NCBI RefSeq assembly: GCF_905475395.1
Contig: NC_058342.1
Location: forward strand, 36,290,140 to 36,354,139
Direction: 5' to 3'
DNA length: 64,000 nt
DNA from: Chrysoperla carnea
Taxonomy: Eukaryota; Arthropoda; Insecta; Neuroptera; Chrysopidae
Of this stretch, positions 45,682 to 58,435 are shown piece by piece. How positions within the stretch are numbered: the first letter of the stretch is position 1; each line of letters begins with the position of its first letter. The notes below the pieces were generated by a model that saw only the letters and a list, made by a program, of their open reading frames with translations, did no database searches and was not told the DNA's origin. The translations under genes and the position numbers were made by a program.

Positions 45682-48647
45682 TTAATCACCAATATCGTCA
45701 TCACGATCACCAATTAAGTATAAAAATTCAAATGCAGCACTTAAAAATGCCATCCCTAAAAAATCAGCTATAGCAGTTAAGTACGGTATTGCAGAGTTGT
45801 CTGGATTGACTTCGTTCCGCCACATTTTATAAATCATGATATGGCAAATATACAATAAAATTGATACTTGGATTAAAGACGTTAACAGATATATAATCAT
45901 GAAGATGGGCGTCGTTGATGTATGACCAGCATTTAACGATGCAACAGCGTAATTAAATATTAAATGGCCTGGAATTGTCATCGCTAATAATATTCGAGCT
46001 GTATGTGAATTCGCATCTAAAATTTAATATTTTATTTTGTTAATTTTGTTCATTTACCAGACTAAGGTTGCACATTACACATGCAAAAAAATGCGTACCT
46101 GATCCAAAAAAAACTTTTCGAATACTATAGGAGAAAGGAACATGTTCACCAAGCGTGTAATTTTTATGTAAGTACGTTGATAATTTACTGGCTTGAACAG
46201 CAACTAAATTACCTGCGACACCATTTACAATCAATTGATATACAGCAATTCCACGAAAATTTATTATTGAATATTCCATAATTAATCCACCCACACTGTT
46301 CAACACACACACAGCTTGTATTTGTTTGATTTCATTTTAAAAATACTTTAAGGGGCTCACAGACGTTCAATATTTTTATATTCCTCATCCATACTCAAAT
46401 TCATTTACTTTTCTATCTCAAAAGTTACATTCAACTTCCATCAAATGAAGGCTCAGAGGAAAATAAATTGAGAGATAAAAATATTGAAGGTCTATGGACC
46501 GCTGTCACTTGAATTGAAAACAAGACACAAACCTACTGATAATCATTGCTATAACCACAGGTTGCCATCCGGTTAATAGGGATTCCCTCGCCATTACATT
46601 ACGATGAGCTAATTTCCACCAAAACGGTACGATAAAAAAACATAGCGCAATCACAATCAATGAGATCCATTTAAAGTCCTCTGAAAAAATTTCCGAAAAA
46701 CTTATTATTTCCAAAATTACACAGGATTCGAAAATTTGAAGTAAGTTGTTTGAAGGAATGAAGGGAGGGAGGATATATTAAAGCTTTAAACTTACTTTGA
46801 AGATCAACCAACAATGCAGTCGTATTTGCCAATATAAATACGGTTGTTAAATCACCTAAACTAGCAGCGATTGGGGTCGCTATATTATCCGGATTGATGT
46901 GACATAGTTTTGACAGGAAAAATACACAAATCATGACCGATCCAAGTACAAGACTGGTCATCGAGGCGGTGAACAAACAACTGGCAGTCAACAGTAAGGC
47001 ATTATTTATATTAAATATTCCTTGGGGAATCCATCCCAAAGTATTTGCACCAGTCGCTGCCAAAAATCCAATACATATACTATGTACCTAAAAATATATC
47101 AAAACAGTGGCGGATTTAATATCAAAAACCATTATTTTGTAACATATTTCATTACAAGTTTATAACGAAATAGTCTTTATATTTAAAATTGCAATTGCCA
47201 AGCAAAGCGGGCGGGTATCTGCTAGTCTTATAATAAAATATTTAGATAATTTAAATAAATTGAATTTACCTGAACAATTCCTAAATTTGAAAGAACAAAA
47301 CTAAAAAACTTGTGCGTTGATTCATGACTATGTACATTCGCTTGCGTGGACAAGCGCGCTGCTAAACACATCTCACAATTGCCCTTCAAGCCCAACAGGG
47401 CTGGTATTAAAATATAAATATTTGGTATATATTGTATGGCGGTCCAATGTTGTATTTTATCCAGAATTAAACCAGCCATTAATTGGCCAATGCCAGCCAT
47501 TAAGAATGGTATCATAAATTGTACCAAAAATGCGATTGCACCTTCAGTTTCCTCTCCATCCGCTGTTCCATTCACTGGACGCGTTGTCACCTCTTGTATC
47601 GATAACTGTCGATGTCCTCCTCCTGGTCCACTTCCATCCCCATCAACACTTGTTGGTGTGTTTATCGATGACGTCATATGATAATCATGACTTGGTAATT
47701 GAGTGTATAAATTTACAGTTGGATTTTTATTATTGGCACCCTTAATAAAACAAAAATTTTGATATTGAACCCAAAACAAAATAATTAACACAAACAAGAA
47801 ATTTATTATGTGTTTTTTTTCGCGAATTTTGAAATTCTCTTCGATGATTCGATATTTTGAATAACAAAAGCATCAAGAGCAGGCATGGGCGAGTTATTTT
47901 AAGTCAAACTCACCATTGTTATAAGTTCATTGTGTGTCTCTTTATCCAAGCCCGCATTGCTCATAGAGGAGGAAGCGAGACAGGTATACGACTCTTCTAT
48001 CTATCTCAGTTTCTCTAATAGTAATGACATAGGTAGAAAAAAATGTTGTCTCTCTGTCTAACTTGTATTATTGGTTGGCACTGGTTAGGTTGTCACTGTC
48101 TTACTCGTATGTTAGTTACAGAAGTCTGAGTGGCTTCTCTAAGCCACGTTTGCCCATCCATGATCAAGAGAGATGCCGCAAACGTGTCCCTAGCACCTAA
48201 GCCTAAAGATCCTATGTGCCTTCCTGAATGGAAGATCAGTGGTAAAGATCTTTTAGGAAAATAATTACGAATACATGCAAACTCTGCACTAAATTCCTTG
48301 TGTGTTCCTTTTTTCAAGGTTACAATGTTTTTAGGGTTCCGTAGTATAAAACTAAAGGATCCTTTTGATTATTTAGTTATATTTACCTGTATATAAGATG
48401 AGACTAGACACATACGATCACTAAATTTTAACGATCGGTCTTTGTATTTTGTTAAATATTTCGTTAGTAAATCGTTACGATTTGGTTGTAATAATGTTGG
48501 ATTTATACTAAATTCATCTTGAGACGATTCGTCTGAAGATGATTCCCCAATGGGGGCTAAACGATCACCAGTCGGTTCCCAAGATGGTGACGATGTTTGT
48601 TGATCTTCTTCCATTTTTTTATTCCAAAAATTTACAGTTTTAATCAT
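45682..48647 (-). CDS. SLC41-type Mg2+ transporter, paralogue B
   Basis: Second SLC41-family membrane transporter. The exons are 48647-48387, 47740-47270, 47087-46796, 46680-46533, 46292-46099 and 46016-45682, totalling 1,701 bp and 566 aa, all in phase. The N-terminus is acidic and Ser-rich ([10 protein letters not shown]), followed by a Gly-rich linker (GSGPGGGH). The first MgtE-like half has [19 protein letters not shown] and [14 protein letters not shown]; the second has [17 protein letters not shown] and [14 protein letters not shown]. The second half thus reads AIAD where paralogue A has SLGD. Only the phase-1 intron before the HTARILLAM / [11 protein letters not shown] segment is shared with paralogue A; the other introns differ. 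MIKTVN is used as the start, but MEEDQQ a few codons on is possible. The gene looks intact. Confidence 0.93.
46357..46502. mobile_element. Small foldback MITE in SLC41-B intron
   Basis: CAGACGTTCAATATTTTTAT at the left pairs with ATAAAAATATTGAAGGTCTA at the right. The same end sequence appears near 53335-53362 without a visible partner. Confidence 0.6.
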
Positions 48648-48934
48648 GTCTCAGTTAATATTCTACAATGAAAATTAAGTAAGTAAGGATCGAACCCCAG
48701 ACTCCTACTATCTCATAATAGATTACTTGACCAGTTATTTTAAATGGTAAGGTTATTCGGACACTAACGTGTATAACGTTAACGCTATCTTTAGCGATTT
48801 TTCTTAAAAAAAGTTTACTCCTTCAGGAGTAAAAATCTAGTGATCAAAAGATTGTTTTGGTGGGCAACCTATCTTGCTCATCTTTCACCTTTTAGTTATG
48901 CGTGTATATAACTTTTATACTTGTGTGTAGCTGT

Positions 48935-49140
48935 CGACAAAGCATCTATTATTTGAAACTGGTAATAACCTGACGAGTAGTTGTTACACACCGATACAGA
49001 ATGACTTTATAGCTACTCAGCCAGCGTACATCTTTGGGTTTGTTCGGGTTACCAAAGATAAATTATACAACATAGTACGTATAACAGATAAAGCATCTAT
49101 TGTTTGAAACTGACAATAGCGTGACATCAACACACACAAT
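48935..49140. repeat. Dispersed repeat with internal duplication, copy 2
   Basis: Same order of blocks as 297-525: AAGCATCTATT...TTTGAAACTG at both ends (near 48938 and 49087) with CCGATACAGAATGACT and CATAGTACGTATAA between. Confidence 0.7.
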
Positions 49141-50712
49141 TTTTTTACGGAGATTACGAATCCGTTGATGGGGCTGATAAAAAATTGTTTTTCCTGTGGT
49201 GACGTTCAGTCAATGATCCCCGGATTGATGGTCTTTAGCACGGGAGCCAGTTAACAAGTGACTCAGGCACACACTAAACACATGATAGTGTCGGAATAAC
49301 CGAACGATTCTATTTTATTAAGTCTTAAAGAATCCCTAGGTTCTCCAGGGTATATCTGTATTCGTTCATAATCTTGGGTAAATTTTAGAAATGATTTTAA
49401 AACTTTGATATGTAAAAGTAAAATATCTTTACATACCGGTTTCTTTCCATATGTTTTTTTCGAAGTTTTTCGATGTATTACAAGAAAATTAATAATTTAA
49501 AGGAGGAAATAATATGAAAATTATTACTTACATATGATTTGAAAAATGAACACATCGAAAATATAATAGATCAATGGTTCGAAATGGTAGATTATCGAAA
49601 ATTTTTCCGAACATTTTTACTTAGATCATAATTAAATTAAATGTAGAAATTTTCTAAATAATTCGACAAGATTGTTAAGTATACATGTTACATGTGTAAG
49701 TATTCAAACGTTAAGTATTTTTTTAAAATTATTTCACTTGCCACTTAGAATTTCATTTAATTTTCTTCTACAATTTTTTTTTATTTAGTTTGAAATATCC
49801 ACGTTGTATTTGTATTATGACAGTAGTGATAAATACTGTTCGATATTATTCATATTCGTAACATGATATTAATGACGCAAAACTTCTCGAAATTATTCAA
49901 TTAAAACTTCTATTGATAAAATTTTTAAATAAAAATAATAATAATTTAGAATTAATTTAATTTCTACCCTGGAAAATTCATTTATTCTACATCTGTCCTG
50001 AAATTAATTTTTAATGGCCAATGTAACAGCTAAACTTCTATAAATTTCAATCCATATACAGTATTTGCACAATTAAGTGTGTTAGTTATTTAATCTCGTG
50101 TTTTTAACCCGAAATTTAGAGTATTAACGGCCCAAAGACAGCTGAACTTTGCTGTTCCATTATGTAGTGTTTTACCGTACAAATTTGTTTTTTCTTTTAG
50201 TCTTACCCCTCCTTTTTTTACTCTTCGTAAATCAATATCCTTCTCTTACAAATTTGTCCTTATCTGTTTCAACTTTTCTTTTTCCTAGAAGCCCATAGAC
50301 AGTTCCCTGGCTCCGTCTAATGCTTAATCCACCACTGTGCTTCGAAGGCTCCGTATGTTTGAGTTAAGATTACCTTTTATATTCAAACTTCTTAGGGACA
50401 TCTTACCTTGGAGACTTCCGGCATGCGTGTTTTTTTAGGGACAGATAAAAACACGACAAAAAATTGTAAATTTTCAAACAATAATTCATTTTTTATTGAA
50501 TGTAAAATAACCACAAATTACAAAAAAGGAAGGAAATATTCCAGAAAAAAAAGTAATTCTTTTAAAGGAGAAAATTGGATAATGAAAAACTAATTTTTTT
50601 GATTGGCGTATGTGTTTTTTTTCTCAATTTTTCTAATGAATATCAATTTTTTTTTAAATATTTTGACTCAAATACTCGATTCACCTAATAAGCATTAGAA
50701 AAATGACTCAAC

Positions 50713-50940
50713 CATGAGCGTAACTCCGTAAACATCTACGGGGTGTAGATGGGCACAGCCCTTATAACAAACAGCTTCAATATCAGCCAACACGAGAAAC
50801 GATCGTATAATACACATTTGGCGGATTTGAAATAAAATTTTAAATTCGTCTCAGTTCTAATATCAGTTGATCTAATAATTGGGGCGGAATTGAAATTTTA
50901 GAACTAGTAAAAAAAAACAAATATTTAAGTTACGCTCATG
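50713..50940. mobile_element. 228-bp TIR element with 13-bp flanking duplication
   Basis: Ends CATGAGCGTAACT and AGTTACGCTCATG are perfect 13-bp inverted repeats. Immediately outside lies the direct repeat AAAATGACTCAAC at 50700-50712 and 50941-50953. Near the left end CATCTACGGGGTGTAGATG forms a hairpin. There is no coding capacity. Thirteen bases is longer than the duplications of the common cut-and-paste superfamilies, so the class is unclear. Confidence 0.85.
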
Positions 50941-51350
50941 AAAATGACTCAACGATTACTAATTTTAGTTTTGAATACTTTTTGTTAATTATTGTAATTT
51001 TTACACGATCATATTTCTTATAAAACTCTAATCGAACAAATTTAATTATTAAATTAAATCTTTTGTTTGTTTTTCGACAAATAATTTGAAAGTATACAAT
51101 GTATGTTTTTTTTTTAGATCATTCAGTCGCGTAGTTACTGTGACACACTGTAGGTTATCCATGCTTAAAAATATTGTCATTTATTCCGTTCGTATGGTAT
51201 TCGAAAAAAATGGAGCAAACACTTTAAATAAGTGCATCAAAATATATGGAAAATATTCATAACATTAACATTTATCCCGAAAGGGAAAATCTTTCCCAAG
51301 GAAGTTTTTCATAGATGTATAATATATTGCCTAGATAATTAGAGGAATAA

Positions 51351-51543
51351 CCATAGAGTTATTATCAGAATAGAGTGCGAGGGAGGACAGTGAGAGTGTC
51401 CGAAAGTAAAAAAAAGAAAGTTACCATATAATTTCTTCTATGGTGACGTCATCCTACGATACAGATGCGGTAGCTCGGCATCGTTTTCTCTCTTACTTGC
51501 AGACATTTTCACTTTTCTATTCTTATAATATCTCTATGGTAAT
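51351..51543. mobile_element. MITE with ACCATAGAG ends
   Basis: ACCATAGAGTTATTATCAGA at the left pairs with TCTTATAATATCTCTATGGT at the right, with AGAATAG / CTATTCT continuing the stem. It is about 193 bp and non-coding. Confidence 0.75.
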
Positions 51544-52397
51544 AACAGATACACTTACGCTTTTCGGTGACAACATCCCATTAAATATAGCTTAAAATTA
51601 CCACTGAATTATTAAAAAGAAATTTTAGATAGAGTCCCCAATTCAATATCTTCAGTAGAAGTCAATTCGAGAAGTTAAATTAGTCAAATTTCCGAATTAA
51701 CGATTGATCAATCTTCTTTCAATATATTGATCACTTCTTTAAATGTTTGGGTCGTATTTTTCCGAACACCTTGTACACAAGTAAGACTCAAAAGTGTATT
51801 TACCATTTAACTTTTTTTTAATTATTACTTACTTATTTAATTTTTTTATATTGATTTAGATTTGAAAATTAGAAGCTTTAGAATTTTATTGTGGAGAAGC
51901 TTCATGATGAAACTTCATATTCGATACAGCTAGACACCCCTCTGTTAATATTTGGCACTAGGAAGCAGCCAAGTGTCTCCGGCTATATAACATCGACGAT
52001 AATTTTTGAAAGGAATTTTCGAACCATAGGCTAGGACATTCGACTTTGCTCGCCTGAAACTCATTAGAGCACAGTCAAGAAGGGTGGTGAGTTCTTGACT
52101 TGAATTACCGAGATTTTTTACTAAAGCTTATGTTTCTCGACAACATAAATATAAAAAAAAATTAAATAATAAGTCTTTAATAAGTTGAAAGATAAAATGG
52201 TGCCTGACACATCCTGTACTCCTGTATGTTAGTAAATACGTCACTGATCCTGATTGATGTGTTTTTTTTAATATTTTCTAATACTTGATTTTTACTTTTT
52301 TTTAATTTTTTATTTGATAATAAAATTTTCTTATTTTTGTACAATTTGTTTATAAAACCCATTTAAATTTTTCATGATATAATTGTTGTCACAAAAA

Positions 52398-52468
52398 TAG
52401 GGGGGGTTGGAGAGATAAGGCGGACGGAGGGGAGGGGAAGAGGCGGGCAGTCAGGCAAGGGAGGAGTT
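52398..52468 (+). repeat. G-rich purine tract
   Basis: About 70 bp that are almost all A and G, with runs GGGGGGG, GGGG, GGG and GGG, in very AT-rich surroundings. It could form a quadruplex or triplex. No gene context. Confidence 0.7.
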
Positions 52469-52573
52469 AATTCTGATTCTAACAAATACGTATTACAATA
52501 TAATATACATTTTCGAAACGTATTTTTCCTGATTTTTTGTTACAATTAATTGAGCGAAAATTTGATTATAGTG

Positions 52574-52855
52574 CAGTCAAAATTAGTTACAACGGTTAAC
52601 AATCAACCTCCTAAATCATTCTTCTAGGAGGAAAAGGTTGTGTTGAAGTGCCCCAACATCCACAGTTGGTGTACCAGCTTGACTTTTGACGGCCAGTACT
52701 TATGTTCTAGTCACCAAAGCTGCTGACAGTTCTCTCAGAAGATTAAAAAGATTCTTAAGAGATAAAAAGTACGTATCGCTTAAAAAGTACGTTTATCGAA
52801 GAACCACAATAGTCCTTAATAGCGAATAAGGCTTCGTTATAGCTGGTTTTGACTG
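52574..52855. mobile_element. Pogo-like MITE, diverged
   Basis: The left end CAGTCAAAATTAGTTACAAC faces the right end ...CGTTATAGCTGGTTTTGACTG, followed by TA. It is the same family as 34273-34591 but older. Confidence 0.65.
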
Positions 52856-53784
52856 TAGTATTTATGGATTTACTCTTGTGACTTTGGTATCTCTTAACTT
52901 AGAATTTGAGCCCCTGTTATTAATAAGATTTGACTTGATCCTTTTTTAGCTGCACTAATTTAAATAATCCACACTAGACCCAATTTTGAATAGATCTCTT
53001 AGTAAATTAATGATGTGTGAATTTTTCATTTTCTAGTATTTCGGGTTTAGAAATCGTTCATCTTCGAATAATATCATATTTCTAGTGACATCAGAGATAA
53101 CCTCAATAATTACTTTTTGAGTTCGTGAACATTTTAATAATTCGAATTTTTTGTGTTCAGATTCCCCTGATTGTTAAATATCAAAATAAATAAACGCTAG
53201 TCATTTCCATTAGTATGAAACATACCCTTGTTGACAATTTTACTAACAAAGTACAATTTAAATTAATGCAGCTTTAAAAGAACTCAAAAGGCCATAGATT
53301 TTTACGAGACACCAAATTTTTGTTTTTCTAAAGTCTCTCATAGACGTTCAATATTTTTGTACTATTACAATTTCAATGTTGATTTTATGTTACGTATATT
53401 TAGCATTGATGTTTTTAACAAGTTGTTTGAACGTGAGACGTAAAAAAATTTAACTTGAAACAAATTTTTATTACGTCTATTCAAATAAATAAAATTATTT
53501 GTACGTCTATGGGATACTTTAAATTGAACATTAAATTGATATAGTATTTCTGGTTGAGCCCTCAAGAATAAATACAATTTCCTAACGTTCATACGCGAAA
53601 ATGTATCTAATTGATGTTTAAATAAAAAATGTTTTTTTGTAAATATACAATATTTAAGGCCTCTAGGACACGGGAAAAGATCTGCCATGGCAAGCCACCA
53701 GATTACGTCACTTATCACAGAAAAAAAATACAATGAAACTATGGAGAGTAGAGGTAAAGAGGACTATCAAAGTAATAGTTCTAA

Positions 53785-53940
53785 TATTGACCAGAATGGC
53801 GCTTGTGGAGTAAAAAGGAGTTTGATGTGAACTCCTCTATCCTTCTCTATCATCTTTTTTAGTTCTCTGTCCTACTTTTATTACTTTGAGCACTTCTTTT
53901 AAAATGTACACTTTTGCTACAGCAGACGCCATGAGATGAT
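53785..53940. repeat. Dispersed repeat, third copy
   Basis: Matches 44160-44335 through GTAAAAAGGAGTTTGATGT, TATTACTTTGAGCACTTCTT and ACTTTTGCTACAGCAG. Non-coding. Confidence 0.75.
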
Positions 53941-54681
53941 TCTAGTTTTGATAAACTAAAATGACCCTCCTTACCTCCATATATGAAACGAAACAAAACA
54001 AATAAATGCATGGAGGTCTCAAAAATCAATCTTACAAATTATCTGATAATTTTTGATTATCCAAGATAATTAAATACACACTTTTCTCTGATTATTTTCC
54101 GTACAGATCAAGTTGAAGGTCAGTTTCCTCAAAATGATATTTCGAAAATTGTATCGTTTTGGATGAAACCTTATATTTTGGGGGTATTTTTGAATTGATA
54201 ATAAGATTATCCAAAATAATTTGCGATTTTCTTAATTTGCAGAACTAGATTGGTGTGTTTGTGGCCCGCTATGACAGATCAATTTCCGTGTGTGTTGAGA
54301 GACTTAAGAAAATGGTTTTCCCTAGCAATAATTAAATGGAAAAAACAGATCTATGTATAATAAACGCCACTAGCTACATATACAAATTTTTTAATCTTTT
54401 TTGTATTTTTTTTTTAAATATTGATATAATTTTTTTTTTAAAAAACATTGAATTAATAAATTGCCAAAAAAGATTTTTTTTTACATTTTTTTTTTGTTTT
54501 TTTTTTTTTGAAATATTTTATGTTTTTGAGGAAAAATAGTGAAATATAAACGCGACGAATTGAGACAATCTTATTATTGATTAAAAATTTGCAACTTTTA
54601 TTTAAAACGACTTTTTTTTAAAGATTTTTTTTGTTTTTTTTTAATTTCTGGTCCAATTAACAAACTTATAGGAAGTAAGTA

Positions 54682-54995
54682 CACTCAACACCGGTTATAA
54701 TGACATTGTAAGTTGGTTATTATGACCAAATGTCAAGGATCCAAAGTATATCCTTTGATATTTTAACTGGTCTCTTTCAGTTATCTTGGAGATGACTTGG
54801 TTGGAGTTTGGAACGCCCCAACACCCTCTAATTTACTATTTTCAACATTAATCGCTTAATTTTGAATCGTATTCACTTGTAACCGTCCCAACCCGACCTT
54901 TATTTTCTTATCGGGATGTGGTCTAATCGCAAAATTAAACATACTCCAGGAGGAGACGACACCGACGTTCAATATCGTTATAACCAGTTTTGACT
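54682..54995. mobile_element. Pogo-like MITE, diverged
   Basis: The left end CACTCAACACCGGTTATAAT faces the right end CGTTATAACCAGTTTTGACTG, 314 bp apart. This matches the size and ends of the element at 34273-34591. TA is kept only at the left. Confidence 0.7.
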
Positions 54996-57900
54996 GTGTT
55001 TAGAAAATTTTTCTATAAAAGATTTGTATTCTTCTAAAAAATTTAAATATGACGCATTAGTTACCATTTCAATGGCTAGCCGTTGCCGTTGTCGCTAGAT
55101 GGCATTACTTGATTCCATTATCTGGTCTTGTCTGATCGGATTCCACTAACTTTTCAAACAACGCGAGACGGGAGCGGTACGATTCGATATTTAAAACGTT
55201 ATTTGTTTTTTCTAAAACCTAATTTTTATTCTGAATAAATTACAGCACATGTGTATCAAAAATATATGTTTTATCTGTTTCTTTCACGGAAATCAAATTC
55301 ATGTTTTAAGGAAAAATAAACATGATGGCTTCTTTTTATTTCGTGTTTCTATCTTTTTAAATCTTATGAGAAACACTTTTAAATGCCGTCGTTAATTTAT
55401 TAACAGCCAAAATTCCAAAACAGATAATAATAGATTACTTCCAAAGTTCATATTTGACAACAAAATGTCTATAGATTTCTCACGCTTATTTTAAAACGAA
55501 ACACCCATGAGAATTTTTCTCATCACTTCAGTAAAGTTGGTCAGAGAAAAAAAAAACGCAATTCAAATAGCTTCGTTATACTTCGGCTATCTTCGTATAT
55601 GTACTGTGTTTTTAATCTGACCAGTCTGAAGGGTTAAGTTGGCGACAACACTTCAATTTTTCTAGATTTTCGAAGAACAGTTGATTACAAAATATCAAAC
55701 AAGAATTATATCCTGAATTACCGATACTAAAATTCCCTGATATTTCCAGGGCGATGATCATCTCGAAATTCCCTCGTGATTGATATCTAATACTTGAATT
55801 CATCGAAAAAGTTTTCCCATAAGATTTGTACAAGGTATAATTAAAAAATTCATACAGGAACATTCCTAGTTGATCCTTCCCGTCTCCCATTGTTAAAAGA
55901 GTTAGCGAAATCTTAAATTTTCTGGAACATACCCGTAATATTTATACAGTTAAAATAAAACAATTATCGCGTAAAACAAAACAAAAAATCGTAAATCGTT
56001 TACTCCGAACCAACCCGAAACACATTTAAATGATAATTAACGCCGTCTCAAAAGAAAAAAGATTTAATAATTATTAATAAAAAAAAAAGTGTGCGTTTGC
56101 GCAAATGAATAAAAAAAAAAGAATTTTTTTCTCGAAGATCTCAGAAAAGAATGTAATTTAACGAATCGTTTATAGGCGCTGCAATGAAGCGCAACGTTTC
56201 GTGAGATAAATAAACAAACTTGAATTCCGTATGCATTCTTTTCTGAAACACCCTGTAATTATTTCTTAATTTAACAGAAATATATAAATTATTGAGATGA
56301 TTTAAACACAATTTTACTTTCTTTTGGAAAATTTGAAAATCAATAATAGAAAAGCCTATACTTTTTTTTTTTTTGAGACATTTATAGTTTTACTAAAAAA
56401 ATTTGTTTTATAAATGCTCAAAAATTAATGATTCCGTATCATAAAAATTAAAATATATGAAGAACCCTCATGAAAGAATATAATGTACAGTCGAGAATAC
56501 GAGACGGAGACTTCAAAAAATGTCTTATTTTCCAGAAAATTCTAGTTGCTGGGAATCTCTGATGATCCCACTTGTACGGCTTGTATGAAGTACGATATTA
56601 TTTGCACCCGCTGAAATTTACAGGAAGGCAAGAATAGAATATTTAGATCAGAAACCTTGAATGCAGCAATTCTGGAGGAAAAGCTGTGGGTTTTCTATGT
56701 GACCTCGACAGAATCCTATAACTGCATCTAGTTAAAATAGCACCTATCAACCGCTCATTTTTCGAGTACGGGTAACAGATTGTTCTCAATGAGGGCACAG
56801 AAGACCTCTTGGTTTAGGTGCTAGGAACCCAACTTTTTCAATTTATTTCAAAACGCTACATTGCTGGATACAAGACATTTTTTAAGGCCCTCTCGTACTA
56901 ATAGATAGTTCAAATATTCGTCATTAGGTGGCAGTGATATTCAATTGACTTACGGGATCACATCAATTTCTTTATAAAATACAAATTCGATTCACAATTC
57001 GACCTTAATCTGCACAGCACAATTTTACGAAATTGTGTCTTATATGATGGTGATCTTAAAAATCCTAAATTTTTCTCCGATTTCGGAACCAAAAAGTTGG
57101 GAATATTTAAAAACTTTGATTAAAATTAATGGATGCAGAGTATTAGGCCCTTTTATCCAATGGAATGTAAATAATGAATCGAATCGATATTTTCAAAAGT
57201 TAAAAAATAAAATAAAAAGACAAAACTTATAAAACCTTAAAATAAAAATTTGCGCGACAAAACGGGTCAAAAAACGCCACTACCACACTAGCCCAAAGTT
57301 CGATTCCATCTCACTCTTACACCATAATAATATTTACATCATACGTACGGATAGTTAACGCCTTCGTCTGTGACGTGCGCGTATCTTGATATATTTTAAT
57401 TTTTACGCATGCGTATAACAAATATATATATATAAATGTATTAACATTGGTTTTATTTTTTTCAGAAAAATCATTTAAACTTATTTTAAAACTTAGTTTA
57501 CAAGTGTTTTTTTTTACGTGACACCAGATCGGATTCTAATGTGTCCCAGATGCAGCCGCAAGGACGCTCTATCACGTCTTTTAGGGCGAACATGCGATGT
57601 TAGTTTTTTTTTCTAAATGTAAGGAACAATACGTTTCGAGCTACAATGTATTCGTCATCAGTCTGATAACGTCTACATTGTAAATCAGGAATACGTACGT
57701 GAATCACAGACGCCGAAGACGGCGAGCGTGTGTGTCCCAGAGGATGATGTGTGCTTGAAAGCGTTTTACGACAACAAACTTACAAATTAATTGGAGACTG
57801 TACAAGATTTTCGAGAGATGATTATTTTTACTTTCTTTTTTAATAAATGTGGGTGTCAAATAAATATTATCTTTGGTACAAATTCGAATTTGACGATTGT

Positions 57901-58435
57901 GGGACGAACAAATCTTACTCCCAAAAAAGTTTAAATGAATTTTCCAAGCCATATATAAAGAGCGTAATAATATTAATAAAATTGGGAGACAAATTTTTTT
58001 TGTTTTTCTCAGTGCTATTTTTGGAAAAATTCAGTGCCTATATTTACTTTTAGACAAAACGATTTTTTTTTTCGGCTGAAAAAAAGAGGCAAGAGATAGA
58101 AGAAAGAGGGAAATATATGAATATTAAAGATAATAATGAGACATATCTAAATGATTCAAATCATTGGTTTTTCCACATATACGCCCGAATTTTGACTTGA
58201 AATTTTTGAGAGTTAGAACCCACACAATTTTAAATATTTTTTTCAAAGTTTTATTTTTAATAACTATTTTAATATTTTGTATGTTTAATTATTTATGTTT
58301 TGTTAAATGTTTAAACTATATTTTCATTTTGGTTTCATGAAATCTTTCATAATAAATGTTGTTTGTTGAAAATGTTTGTTTTATTTTTTCTGAACTCGCA
58401 TCATTCCAAAAATATTTTGTTTTATTTCGATACTT

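Larger units (their letters stand above)
48648..58435. other. Long intergenic region, SLC41-B to Rap1
   Basis: No gene recognised. Much of it is AT-rich simple sequence. Listed separately: repeat 48935-49140, TIR element 50713-50940, foldback 51351-51543, purine-rich tract 52398-52468, MITEs 52574-52855 and 54682-54995, and repeat 53785-53940. A 122-codon open frame at 53365-53733 has no recognisable domain. Confidence 0.55.

Noticed and set aside
53365-53733. 122-codon open frame, minus strand
   Set aside because: No recognisable domain, no splice partners, composition like surrounding AT-rich DNA. It may be chance or a transposon scrap.
54336-54539. Phe-rich open frame
   Set aside because: Made by poly-T runs; low complexity only.
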